From Glaciecola sp. 33A (lineage in GTDB: Bacteria; Pseudomonadota; Gammaproteobacteria; Enterobacterales; Alteromonadaceae), in NCBI RefSeq assembly GCF_002836745.1, contig NZ_PJAR01000028.1:1-64000 (forward strand): a stretch of DNA of 64,000 nt, written 5' to 3'. The first letter of the stretch is position 1. Every line of letters starts with the position of its first letter. Under the pieces are notes generated by a model. That model saw only the letters and a list, made by a program, of their open reading frames with translations, had not been told where the DNA came from and did no database searches. Made by a program: the position numbers and the translations under genes. This document shows positions 46,304 to 55,111 of the stretch, in pieces.

Positions 46304-46681
46304 ATGATTACGATCGAGCTGGACTCGCCAGAACCATTGTTTAATCAATTGATTATTCAAATCAAAAAAGCGATAGAAGCAAAGCAGCTTTATGCCGGTG
46401 ATGCCTTACCTTCTATTAGGCAACTTGCAAACGATCTAGACATTAATTCAAAAACGGTGGCCAAAGCTTATAGACTGCTCGAGCGTGACAAAGTAATAGA
46501 AACCAAAGGCTACAGGGGAACTTATGTACATCCCAATGCATTGGATAATGTGCAATTTAATTTAAATGGATGGCTATATTCACAAGTTAGCTTTGCGGTA
46601 AATAGTTATCGTGAAGCCGGAGCAACAGATTCTGAAATACGTATTGCATTTAACCAAGCAATGACAAATACCAAAAAGTGA
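46304..46681 (+). CDS. GntR-family transcriptional regulator, YtrA subfamily
   Basis: This 125-residue repressor has the GntR winged helix at the N-terminus (PLFNQLIIQIKKAI, LPSIRQLANDLDINSKTVAKAY) and only a short helical C-terminal part of about 50 residues, the pattern of YtrA-type regulators. These usually control a transporter encoded right after them. Here the partner is a polytopic membrane protein 9 nt downstream, so the two form one unit. GAGG about nine bases before the ATG is the ribosome binding site. The tandem repeat immediately upstream could tune its expression. Confidence 0.9.
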   Translation: MITIELDSPEPLFNQLIIQIKKAIEAKQLYAGDALPSIRQLANDLDINSKTVAKAYRLLERDKVIETKGYRGTYVHPNALDNVQFNLNGWLYSQVSFAVNSYREAGATDSEIRIAFNQAMTNTKK

Positions 46682-46690
46682 GGGCTAATT

Positions 46691-47533
46691 ATGTTCGACT
46701 GGATAAGTAACACAACCTACTGGCTTTTTTTTAGCCAGGTCATTATTACCTTAATTGTTGTACCAATGATCATCCGTAATAACTTTATCGATTTTGCAAG
46801 AAGATACGGAATGACTCAGTACCCGAATGCAAAAAATGCAATTGAGGATTACTTATTGTCCAACATTAGCATTTTTAAAATTGTAGCTGGAGGCTTATTC
46901 TTATTGTCATTTGCGATAGTAGCTTACGCTGCTGTTAATCAAGCTGAATTGTTTAGTTGGGATAACCAGGCTGGTTTAACCTGCTTATTCTTCATTGCTA
47001 TTATTCCGGTGTTGGTGATGGCGGCAATCCAAAAACGTTTCTTCTCGTTATTGGCCGACTATAGTGACGATAAACGGGTTGCGACTCTTAAAGTTAGGGG
47101 GGTGCGTGATTTTATTTCAAAGCCGATGATTTTATTCATATTCAGCGGACAGTTTTTATTTATTGGTAGCGTTGTCTATTTTGTAAATCATCCATTTGAT
47201 GGCTTTGGAGGATATTTAAATTTATTGGGCTTGGCTTTTTTAGATAGCATATTCATTATCACGATTTATTTTATTATGAATAATAAAAGGCTGGCGTTGA
47301 TTAAGGACCCTAACCAACGATTTGTTGGCCAACAAAATGCAATTTCAGTGAATGTTACCATTTGGATTGTTGCGTTGTATTATCTTTGTTTATCGCTTTG
47401 GATATCAGGACTAGATTTACTCTCGTACAGGATATTTATGCAATCTTTATATATTCATCTCATGTTTCTGATGGTCGCGTTTGCATCCAAATTACCAGCG
47501 TCTTTTTATCAGGGGCTTGAAGAAAAGCAATAA
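46691..47533 (+). CDS. Polytopic membrane protein partnered with a YtrA-type regulator
   Basis: This 280-residue integral membrane protein has about seven hydrophobic segments (near 9-28, 56-77, 97-114, 150-170, 180-200, 217-240 and 250-270), with a charged cytoplasmic loop between the third and fourth (RFFSLLADYSDDKRVATLKVRG). There is no Walker motif, so it is not an ABC ATPase, although permease subunits of YtrA-linked ABC systems occupy the same position. I do not recognise the family. Genetic linkage says it is the regulator's main target. Confidence 0.75.
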   Translation: MFDWISNTTYWLFFSQVIITLIVVPMIIRNNFIDFARRYGMTQYPNAKNAIEDYLLSNISIFKIVAGGLFLLSFAIVAYAAVNQAELFSWDNQAGLTCLFFIAIIPVLVMAAIQKRFFSLLADYSDDKRVATLKVRGVRDFISKPMILFIFSGQFLFIGSVVYFVNHPFDGFGGYLNLLGLAFLDSIFIITIYFIMNNKRLALIKDPNQRFVGQQNAISVNVTIWIVALYYLCLSLWISGLDLLSYRIFMQSLYIHLMFLMVAFASKLPASFYQGLEEKQ

Positions 47534-47654
47534 ATTACTAACTAGTTGCCGTAACAAATAAAATGCTGCAATCACAGTAAAAGCATCGTCTTTAAATGTT
47601 GAAAACAGCGCGCAATAAAAGTGATTAATTTAATCGGACAACTTATGCGTTATG

Positions 47655-47673
47655 CGCGCGCACTCTGCGCGCG
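47655..47673. other. GC-rich perfect hairpin after the small membrane protein gene
   Basis: CGCGCGCA, CTC, TGCGCGCG is a perfect 8-bp stem with a 3-nt loop. It sits 7 nt beyond the stop of the minus-strand gene at 47681. No T-tract follows, so it is either a non-canonical terminator or an mRNA 3'-end stabiliser. Confidence 0.5.
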
Positions 47674-47680
47674 AGTTGCT

Positions 47681-47917
47681 TTATCCGCTAGTGCCGTTGT
47701 ATTTTGCAGCACTAATGATTGACCAGATGTGTGCAATTGCGCCGATAGGCCACATAAAGATCAGAATAACGGTGACGGATAAAGCGTAACTGACTGTGGC
47801 GACGATAAAAAAAGTCAGTGCCGCCATTATTCTACCTTGTACTAATTGTCCTAAACCGGGAATAAAAAATGAGCAAATTGCAGCAATTACATTACCGCCT
47901 GATCCTTGTCCTGACAT
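47681..47917 (-). CDS. Small TM2-like membrane protein
   Basis: This 78-residue protein has a GSGGN-containing N-terminus and two hydrophobic helices (about 10-28 and 32-62). The first carries the IPGLGQLVQGR signature seen in small TM2-like membrane proteins, and the helix pair ends in WPIGAIAHIWSIISAAKYN. Function is unknown. AGTGAGGAC before the ATG gives a ribosome binding site. It stands alone between the membrane-protein gene and the ligase cluster. Confidence 0.7.
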   Translation of the reverse strand: MSGQGSGGNVIAAICSFFIPGLGQLVQGRIMAALTFFIVATVSYALSVTVILIFMWPIGAIAHIWSIISAAKYNGTSG

Positions 47918-48099
47918 AAGTCCTCACTTATTAGCTCCAATACTGGAGCGTAAAATAATTAACGTTGTATTTAATTTATTAGAAATGACTCAACTGTACA
48001 AGTATGTAATCTGATTAGATTGTTAGTAGTTGTTACACAAGCCCTATAGGAAAGTCGTCAGTAGTATAGATACGTCGAGTTCTTGGTAACGATTTTGGC
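47918..48099. other. Intergenic region before the ligase gene's stop
   Basis: These 182 bp hold the promoter of the small membrane protein and the 3' flank of the ligase operon. I see no hairpin with a T-tract, RNA gene or coding sequence in it. Confidence 0.4.
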
Positions 48100-49737
48100 T
48101 TATTCTTCGATCATCAATATCAACGTTGTCAACCGGTCTGCTTCACTTGCCGGCTTGTCCCAGCGTATTCTATGAATTCTAGGGAAGCGCAATGCAACTC
48201 CCGATTTATGTCTTTTTGAATGGTGAACCGAGTCAAAGGCAACTTCAAAAACTAACTCTTTTTTCACTTCTTTGACCGGACCAAAGCGCCCGATGGTATT
48301 ATTTCGTATCCATTTGTCTATTTGTTTTAACTCGTCATCAGTAAAACCACTGTATGCTTTGCCGATAGGTAGTAACTTATCATCTTGCCAACAACCAAAG
48401 GTGTAGTCCGAATAAAAGGATGAACGTTTGCCATGGCCGCGTTGTGCGTACATGACAACGGCATCTACTAGCTTTGCATCGCGCTTCCATTTGTACCATT
48501 GTCCCTTGGGCCTGCCGGCCACATAAAGACTATTGCTATTTTTGAGCATAAGTCCTTCAATAAAACCGTTGTTAGAGGTATTTGCTTTATCTCGCAGCGC
48601 ATGAAGTTCTCGAAGATTGTTAAACAGCAAAGGCTCAGAAAGCCTTAGCAGCTTTATTAACGGTTGTTGAATTGATTGCTTTTTAAACCAATCTGTTAGT
48701 GTGAGGACACGCTGGCGTAATACTTGCCCTCTTAGGTCAATACCGTCGATAAATAAAGCGTCATAGAGCATCATTCCAACTGGGATCTCCTGCATCAGTT
48801 TTTTACTAGGCTTGTTTTTATTTAAGCGCTGTTGTAACTGATTAAAGCTGTTTATTTGCGTTGCTTGCATCGCTAGTAGTTCACCATCAAATACACCGGA
48901 TATGTTGTCTTCATCGATACTTTCAAGCAGATCAGGAAAGCTTCCGCTAATGTCATCACCTGTGCGGCTGAAAAGGGCTTTGCCATTTTCATTACAAACG
49001 AGTTGTGCGCGTATGCCGTCATATTTCCACTCAGCTTGCCAGCACTGTGAGTTAATTTGAGCCAGCTCATCGGGCCCGATCGGATGCGCAAGCATGACCG
49101 GTTGAAACGTAATCTTTTTTGATACATCGGGTTTATCTACTTTGCCTTCCAACCAATCAAATAGGTCAAGATAAGGCGGTTCTACACCGTGCCATATACG
49201 CTCAATATCTTCAGTGGTAATGCTATTTTGTGGCAGCTCATTAGCGTATTCAGCTAAGACCTTCTTTAAGAATCGAGCAGATAAACCAATACGCAAGCCT
49301 CTGGTGCCTAATTTAATTAATGCCCAACGTTGGTCCGCAGTCATGCGATCTAATAATTCAACGAGAGTATCTTCAACTTGTTGTTTGTTACTGTGTTTGA
49401 ACGAGTTCACAAGCTCGTCTAAACTAGGTAATTGCTTGCTGGTTTTCTTGTCTTCTTTACTGCTTGGAGTGGGCCATAAATGTGCGACGGTTTCACTCAT
49501 TTCACCCACATAATCATACGATAAATCAAACAATACCGGGTCAACTCGTGTGCTGACTAAATCTTTGATTAGTTTTCGCTTGAATAAATCAAAATTTAAA
49601 GTACCTGCAATTGCGGCGATCGCCCAGCCTTTATCCGGGGTCGATGTTGTGCGTAAATAGTCGCGTAAAATAGCCGACTTAGCCAAGTTACTGGAGGTGA
49701 AGTAGAGTTTGTCAACCAGCTTTGCAAACGCTTCCAT
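48100..49737 (-). CDS. ATP-dependent DNA ligase of the ligase-associated damage-response cluster
   Basis: This 545-residue ligase has an N-terminal DNA-binding domain (about 1-200), the nucleotidyltransferase domain with lysine nucleophile K238 in WKYDGIRAQ, the LFSRTGDD and FDGELLAM motifs, and an OB-fold C-terminus (WYKWKRDAKLVDAV, LRFPRIHRIRWDK). It matches the bacterial 'cisplatin damage response' ligase family rather than LigD: there are no polymerase or phosphoesterase domains and no Ku gene nearby. It forms a two-gene operon with the exonuclease (36-nt gap) and faces the helicase and phosphoesterase genes. Confidence 0.93.
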   Translation of the reverse strand: MEAFAKLVDKLYFTSSNLAKSAILRDYLRTTSTPDKGWAIAAIAGTLNFDLFKRKLIKDLVSTRVDPVLFDLSYDYVGEMSETVAHLWPTPSSKEDKKTSKQLPSLDELVNSFKHSNKQQVEDTLVELLDRMTADQRWALIKLGTRGLRIGLSARFLKKVLAEYANELPQNSITTEDIERIWHGVEPPYLDLFDWLEGKVDKPDVSKKITFQPVMLAHPIGPDELAQINSQCWQAEWKYDGIRAQLVCNENGKALFSRTGDDISGSFPDLLESIDEDNISGVFDGELLAMQATQINSFNQLQQRLNKNKPSKKLMQEIPVGMMLYDALFIDGIDLRGQVLRQRVLTLTDWFKKQSIQQPLIKLLRLSEPLLFNNLRELHALRDKANTSNNGFIEGLMLKNSNSLYVAGRPKGQWYKWKRDAKLVDAVVMYAQRGHGKRSSFYSDYTFGCWQDDKLLPIGKAYSGFTDDELKQIDKWIRNNTIGRFGPVKEVKKELVFEVAFDSVHHSKRHKSGVALRFPRIHRIRWDKPASEADRLTTLILMIEE

Positions 49738-49773
49738 TAGACCCTGTCTGCTTTGTGATATAGACCTGCATAT

Positions 49774-50802
49774 TTATTCACCATCATCATCGCCATCTGA
49801 ACGGCCGATTAAGGATAAGGCTTTTGCTTGATACCCCATCAATTGTGCTTGATGCACTAACGCAGCTTCACGCCCATGAGTCACCCATACTTCCTGTGGG
49901 TTAACTTGTTTGAGTGTTTGCAGTAACTCAGGCCAATCACAGTGATCAGAGATGATAAGTGGTAACTCGGCTTTACGTTGCTTGGACCGAGCGCGTATTT
50001 GCATCCACCCAGATGCCATTGCTGTCATAACATTGGGTAATTTACGTGACCATCTGTCATGTAGAGCGGAGGGTGGCGCTAATACTATTTCACCTGCTAA
50101 TGACTTAAGGCTCTCGACTTCTGTAACAGGAATCATATCGCCCAGCGTAACACCATAGCTACTATATAACTCGCACAGCTTCAATAGAGCACCATGCATA
50201 TAGATAGGTTTGTGATAACCCAGTTCTCGCAATGCCAAAATGACCCTTTGGCATTTGCCAAGTGCATAAACTCCGACCAAATGGCAACGCTCTGGGAACA
50301 GAGCGAGTGATGTTAGCAGCTTATTCACTTCTTGGTTAATTGGTGGGTGTTTGAATACAGGTAAGCCAAATGTTGCTTCGCTAACAAACACATCACACTG
50401 CGTTACTTCAAATGCGGCGCAGGTTGGGTCATGGCTACGTTTGTAATCGCCAGATAATACCAGGCGGTGATCGCTGTGATCGATGACCGCCTGTGCTGAG
50501 CCAAGAATATGGCCCGCAGGTTTAAACATTAAGCTGCCATTGCGTAGCGAAATGTTGTTACTATAATTTAACTCTATTTGTTTTTCAGCATGGTTATCGC
50601 CGTATCGAATACGCATTATGGCCATGGTTTCAGGAGTGGCATATACTTCACCGTGGCCAGGTCTTGCGTGATCAGCATGCCCGTGTGTAATGATGGCCCG
50701 ATGCACTGGATTTACAGGGTCTATATAGGCGTCGAGGGCCTCGCAGTACAAACCATTTTCGTTGCTGTTAATCCAATATCGAGGATGCTGCATATAACTC
50801 AT
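49774..50802 (-). CDS. Ligase-associated MBL-fold DNA exonuclease
   Basis: This 342-residue protein of the metallo-beta-lactamase/beta-CASP fold carries the metal-binding motif HGHADH (40-45) near the N-terminus, a second region LSGDYKRSHDP and a late ISDHCDWPELL with further histidines. Its length and motifs fit the ligase-associated exonuclease family, thought to trim DNA ends before sealing. Family evidence comes from its constant linkage to this ligase; direct biochemical knowledge is limited. It is cotranscribed with the ligase and divergent from the helicase. Confidence 0.92.
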   Translation of the reverse strand: MSYMQHPRYWINSNENGLYCEALDAYIDPVNPVHRAIITHGHADHARPGHGEVYATPETMAIMRIRYGDNHAEKQIELNYSNNISLRNGSLMFKPAGHILGSAQAVIDHSDHRLVLSGDYKRSHDPTCAAFEVTQCDVFVSEATFGLPVFKHPPINQEVNKLLTSLALFPERCHLVGVYALGKCQRVILALRELGYHKPIYMHGALLKLCELYSSYGVTLGDMIPVTEVESLKSLAGEIVLAPPSALHDRWSRKLPNVMTAMASGWMQIRARSKQRKAELPLIISDHCDWPELLQTLKQVNPQEVWVTHGREAALVHQAQLMGYQAKALSLIGRSDGDDDGE

Positions 50803-50957
50803 TATGAAACGTTAAGTATCGATTACTTTTATTACGAATAAAATCACTCTTTAGTCCGTTTATTTTCAACTTTTGCTCAAAGTAGTGGCAAATTTGTCTG
50901 TAGCTTGAGTTAATAATTACTAAGCCTTTTGCATCAATAAGAGTTGACATTTATTTA
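50803..50957. other. Divergent promoter region of the repair module
   Basis: These 155 bp separate the exonuclease and helicase starts and so control all four repair genes. No LexA-type box (CTG-N10-CAG pattern) is visible. An AT-rich 7+3+7 palindrome (TTTTATT-ACG-AATAAAA, 50827-50843) could be an operator but is weak evidence. Confidence 0.45.
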
Positions 50958-53423
50958 ATGAAATCTATTCCTGATAACTTTGTACTCTGGTTTGCAGAAC
51001 GTGGCTGGACATTGCGGTCATATCAAAAAAAGATGATTGCTGCTTTTCGCAACAATAGATCAACCTTACTTATTGCGCCAACCGGCGCAGGGAAAACACT
51101 GTCGGGCTTTTTACCCTCACTAATCGACCTTTCACAGCAAAAGCAAACAGGCCTTCACACACTTTACATTTCACCATTGAAGGCGCTGACGCATGATATC
51201 CATCGAAATTTGCAACAGCCTATTGATGAAATGGGTCTTGGCATTAGTTTGGGCGCTCGAACGGGTGACACGACCTCTTATCAGCGGCAACAACAGCGTA
51301 AAAAGCCACCAAATATTTTATTGATAACGCCAGAATCACTGATGCTGATGTTGTCATATGCTGATGCAGCTCAGATATTTGGGAACGTCAAAAATGTGAT
51401 TATAGATGAGGCACATAGTTTCGCCTTCACCAAACGCGGCGATTTTACTGCCTTGGCGTTGGCCCGTTTGCAATATTTAAGCCCAAAAATGATACGTTTT
51501 GGCTTATCGGCAACGGTGGCGGAACCAGCATCATTGGCAGCTTGGTTGGGCGTTAATGGCGAACCTACCGATATTTTACAGCTAAACAGTCCGGTTAAAC
51601 CAAAGATCAAAATTTTAACATCAAAAGAGCGTATGCCTTTTGCTGGCAATATGGGCACATATGCCGTTAAAGAGATCTATTCACAAATTGCTCAAGCGCA
51701 AACCACCTTGATTTTTGTGAACACGAGAGCTCAAGCAGAGTTGATTTTTCAACATTTGTGGAATGAAAACAGTCAGTTGTTACCCATAGCGATTTATCAC
51801 GGATCGTTAAGCAAAGAGCAACGAATAAAAACAGCAGCGATGATGGCATCAGGAAAACTAAGGGCAATTGTTGCAACCTCTGCGTTAGAGTTAGGTATTG
51901 ACTGGGGTAATGTCGATTTGGTCATACAGGTGGGTGCACCTAAAGGAGTGAGTCGCTTGTTACAACGAATTGGGCGTTCAAATCATACTATGGATGAGCC
52001 TTCTAAAGCACTGCTAGTGCCTGCAAATCGATTTGAAACCTTGGAATGCCAGTCCGCTATTAATGCGATTAAACGCAATGAATTGGACGGCGACACCCCA
52101 GTGTTAGGCGCACTCGATGTGTTACCACAATTCATTCTAAACTGTTTGTGCAGTGAAACCGCAGATGAAGAGAAGATCTACCAACAGGTGGTTAATACCA
52201 GTCCGTATGGTGGTCTTGATCGACTCACTTTCAGCCAACTCTGGCAATTTACTGAAAATGGTGGCTATGCACTGCAGGCTTATGAGCGCTATAACCGACT
52301 AAGACGATGTGAAGATGGTTTGTTTGAACCCGCGTCAAAACGCGTTATTACGCGCCATCGTCAAAACATAGGGACAATTGTTGAAGCGGGTAGGTTAAAA
52401 GTGAAGCGCTTACGGCGCTCCCATCAAGGTAAAATTATCGGCGAAGTAGAGGAGTATTTTGCACAAACGCTAGTGCCCGGTGACACTTTTTACTTCGCGG
52501 GCGAAGTACTGCGTTTTGAAGGTATTCGAGACATGATTGTTGAGGCTAAGCCTGGAAAAGCTAAAGAACCTAAAATTCCTAGCTATTCAGGTGGGCAAAT
52601 GCCATTGAGTAGCTTTCTAGCTGATGGTGTTCGTAACTTACTGAATCGTCCCGAAGAGTGGAATAAAATGCCTAAGCAAGTTGTCGATTGGCTTGAATTA
52701 CAAAGTGCTTTTTCGATGATCCCGCAAGCCAATAAAATACTCATTGAGCAATTTCCTTACCGCCAGACACAGTGCACATTGTTTTATACATTTGAAGGGC
52801 GTAAAGCAAATCAAACCTTAGGTATGTTAATAACAAGGCGTATGGAAAAAATGGGGCTCAAACCACTTAGTTTTAGTATTACCGACTACGGGCTTTCAAT
52901 TTCTTCTATAGAGGCCGTCATTAGCGAACATCTGACAAGCTTATTTAATCCTGATATTTTGGGCGCTGAATTGGAAGAATGGATGCTGGCAGCACCAATG
53001 CTCAAGCGTTCGTTTCGCAGAGTGGCTATTGTCAGTGGGCTAATCGAACAACAATATCACAGCACCAAGAAAACGATGAAGCAAGTCACATTTTCAACAG
53101 ATTTGATATATGACACATTGCGTGAACATGATCCTGAGCACATTCTCTTGCGGGTTACCAGAGAAGACGCTGAACGTGAATTACTCGATTTGCAGCGTTT
53201 AGCTGATATGTTGACACGATTCTATCAGCAGTTTGATTTTAACGCGTTGCCTAAAGCCTCACCGATGGCAATTTCTATCGTACTTAACGGTAAGTCTGAG
53301 CAAATAAAAGGGAAAGGTGCTGAGTCTTTACTAGAACAGGCAAGTTTATATCAAGAGGCAGAAAACATGCTGCAAGAAGTCAAAGATCTGCTTAATCCCA
53401 GCAATATAGGAAAAGCAGTTTGA
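50958..53423 (+). CDS. Ligase-associated DEXH-box helicase (Lhr-core)
   Basis: This 821-residue superfamily 2 DNA helicase has two RecA domains: Walker A APTGAGKT near residue 40-47, Walker B DEAH, SAT in FGLSATVAEP, and motif VI QRIGRSNH, followed by a winged helix and the Lhr C-terminal core. It matches the short Lhr-core type lacking the long C-terminal extension of full Lhr. It translocates 3' to 5' and unwinds RNA-DNA hybrids in characterised relatives. It overlaps the phosphoesterase gene by 4 nt (TTGA) and shares a divergent promoter with the ligase-exonuclease operon. Confidence 0.94.
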   Translation: MKSIPDNFVLWFAERGWTLRSYQKKMIAAFRNNRSTLLIAPTGAGKTLSGFLPSLIDLSQQKQTGLHTLYISPLKALTHDIHRNLQQPIDEMGLGISLGARTGDTTSYQRQQQRKKPPNILLITPESLMLMLSYADAAQIFGNVKNVIIDEAHSFAFTKRGDFTALALARLQYLSPKMIRFGLSATVAEPASLAAWLGVNGEPTDILQLNSPVKPKIKILTSKERMPFAGNMGTYAVKEIYSQIAQAQTTLIFVNTRAQAELIFQHLWNENSQLLPIAIYHGSLSKEQRIKTAAMMASGKLRAIVATSALELGIDWGNVDLVIQVGAPKGVSRLLQRIGRSNHTMDEPSKALLVPANRFETLECQSAINAIKRNELDGDTPVLGALDVLPQFILNCLCSETADEEKIYQQVVNTSPYGGLDRLTFSQLWQFTENGGYALQAYERYNRLRRCEDGLFEPASKRVITRHRQNIGTIVEAGRLKVKRLRRSHQGKIIGEVEEYFAQTLVPGDTFYFAGEVLRFEGIRDMIVEAKPGKAKEPKIPSYSGGQMPLSSFLADGVRNLLNRPEEWNKMPKQVVDWLELQSAFSMIPQANKILIEQFPYRQTQCTLFYTFEGRKANQTLGMLITRRMEKMGLKPLSFSITDYGLSISSIEAVISEHLTSLFNPDILGAELEEWMLAAPMLKRSFRRVAIVSGLIEQQYHSTKKTMKQVTFSTDLIYDTLREHDPEHILLRVTREDAERELLDLQRLADMLTRFYQQFDFNALPKASPMAISIVLNGKSEQIKGKGAESLLEQASLYQEAENMLQEVKDLLNPSNIGKAV

Positions 53424-54163
53424 TATTAGAGAATGGGTTAATTTCAAGATTAAAAAAGCACAAAGCCTGTATCATTGACTTTGCGCATAATCGTATCATT
53501 TTGGATGCGTCGGGCACCTTATTCTGGCCGGCCTATGACTTGTTAGTTTTTTCTGATCTGCATTTTGAAAAGGGCAGCTTTTTGTCACAATTTGCAAACC
53601 CTTTGCCAAGATTAGACACTCAAAAAACGCTGAATAGCATGCAAAATGTATTGACCCTTTATCAACCCACATGCGTTATCTGCCTGGGCGATAGCTTTCA
53701 TGATGGCAACGCGATTAGTCGAATGGATTTACGTAATGTTGATGAGCTTAATAGCATGGTCAACTCGGTATTAAATTGGCAATGGGTACTCGGCAATCAT
53801 GACCCTGAAATACCTAAACAAATAGCCGGTCAATCAAGCGCAAACCTGACAGTAAATAACCTTTTATTAGTTCATGAGCCTGAAGAACAGATCCAAGAAA
53901 TGCAAGATGACCAGCCAATTGAAGCTCAAATAATAGGACATTTTCATCCTAAAATGCGTGTCAAAAAAATGGGACACACGATGTCAGGTAAGTGTTTTGT
54001 TGTTGGCAGTGAAATATTACTCATGCCCGCTTTTGGGCAGTATACCGGAGGCCTTTCTATTGACCATGAAGTCATTAAAAATACGGTAGGTAAACCATCA
54101 TTAAAATACTTTTTATATGAGCAAAAAATATTTAACATCAAGTCGCATAGCACAGAAGCCTAG
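53420..54163 (+). CDS. pdeM: Ligase-associated metallophosphoesterase PdeM
   Basis: This 247-residue calcineurin-like phosphoesterase shows the complete metal-site motifs SDLHFEKG, GDSFHDGN, GNHDPEIP and GHFHPK. It belongs to the ligase-associated endonuclease/phosphoesterase family, probably cleaning DNA ends or nicking for the neighbouring helicase and ligase (inference from linkage). Translation starts at a TTG overlapping the helicase stop, so the two are coupled. Its stop lies 6 nt from the convergent aguB stop. Confidence 0.92.
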   Translation: MILENGLISRLKKHKACIIDFAHNRIILDASGTLFWPAYDLLVFSDLHFEKGSFLSQFANPLPRLDTQKTLNSMQNVLTLYQPTCVICLGDSFHDGNAISRMDLRNVDELNSMVNSVLNWQWVLGNHDPEIPKQIAGQSSANLTVNNLLLVHEPEEQIQEMQDDQPIEAQIIGHFHPKMRVKKMGHTMSGKCFVVGSEILLMPAFGQYTGGLSIDHEVIKNTVGKPSLKYFLYEQKIFNIKSHSTEA

Positions 54164-54169
54164 TTATTT

Positions 54170-55111
54170 TCAGTCACGCCAGCGTTTCGTTAAATCAGCA
54201 TATGCATCTATTCTTCTGTCTCTGAAATACGGCCAAATTCGTTTCACGTTTTCAGTGCGTTGCATATCGAGTTCAACTGCCAGCACTTGGTCATCTGCGC
54301 TGTTTGCTTGAGCTAGTATTTCACCTTGTGGGCCGGCAATAAAACTGAGTCCCCAAAATTGAATGCCAGGAGCGCTAGCAATGGGTGAAGGTTCAAAACC
54401 AACGCGATTAGCAACAACAACCGGAACCGAATTTGCTATGGCATGAGCACGCTGAATGGTCTGCCATGCATCTTGTTGTCGCAGTTGTTCGTCAAGCGTA
54501 TCGGTTTTATCCCAGCCGATTGCCGTTGGATAAAATAAAATATCTGCGCCAGCCATTGCCATTAACCTCGCTGCCTCTGGATACCACTGGTCCCAACAAA
54601 CCAAAACACCAAGTTTTCCGACACTGGTTTGAATAGGTTCAAAGCCGATATCGCCTGGCGTGAAATAAAATTTTTCGTGAAATCCAGGGTCGTCAGGAAT
54701 ATGCATTTTACGATATTTGCCCGCTATCTCTTTGCTTCGATCAAAGACAACCGCAGTATTATGATACAAACCAGATCCGCGTTTTTCGAATAGTGAGGTG
54801 ATTAAGACGATGTTTAGTGAGGCTGCTAGTTGACCAAAATAAACCGTTGCATCGCCTGGTATTGGTTCTGCCAAATCAAAAGCGTCCACGTCTTCTTGTT
54901 GGCAAAAGTATAGCGTACTGTGTAACTCCTGCAATAAAATACATTCACAGCCACCAGCAGCTAACTGCTTGACTCTTTTTGCACTCTTAGTCCAGTTTTC
55001 AAGTTTGTTGTTTGATCCAACAGATTGCTGAACTACGCCTATCTTTAAGGTCGATTTCATTGCCTTTGAACCCGCTTTTTTAGTCAGATTATCTGACGAT
55101 TGAGTACTCAT
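54170..55111 (-). CDS. aguB: N-carbamoylputrescine amidase
   Basis: AguB hydrolyses N-carbamoylputrescine to putrescine, CO2 and ammonia. The nitrilase-fold catalytic triad is visible: E62 in LLQELHST, K135 in YRKMHIPD and C172 in VCWDQWYPEAARL (numbered from 55111). The 313 residues start at an ATG that overlaps the aguA stop as ATGA, classic coupling; a start at 55060 (MKSTLKIGVVQ) would give the usual family length, and the 17 extra residues are low in complexity. The preceding aguA gene supplies its substrate. Confidence 0.94.
   Translation of the reverse strand: MSTQSSDNLTKKAGSKAMKSTLKIGVVQQSVGSNNKLENWTKSAKRVKQLAAGGCECILLQELHSTLYFCQQEDVDAFDLAEPIPGDATVYFGQLAASLNIVLITSLFEKRGSGLYHNTAVVFDRSKEIAGKYRKMHIPDDPGFHEKFYFTPGDIGFEPIQTSVGKLGVLVCWDQWYPEAARLMAMAGADILFYPTAIGWDKTDTLDEQLRQQDAWQTIQRAHAIANSVPVVVANRVGFEPSPIASAPGIQFWGLSFIAGPQGEILAQANSADDQVLAVELDMQRTENVKRIWPYFRDRRIDAYADLTKRWRD

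Noticed and set aside
50803-50957. LexA (SOS) box controlling the repair module
   Set aside because: I scanned both strands for the CTG...CAG spaced motif and found none with the right spacing.
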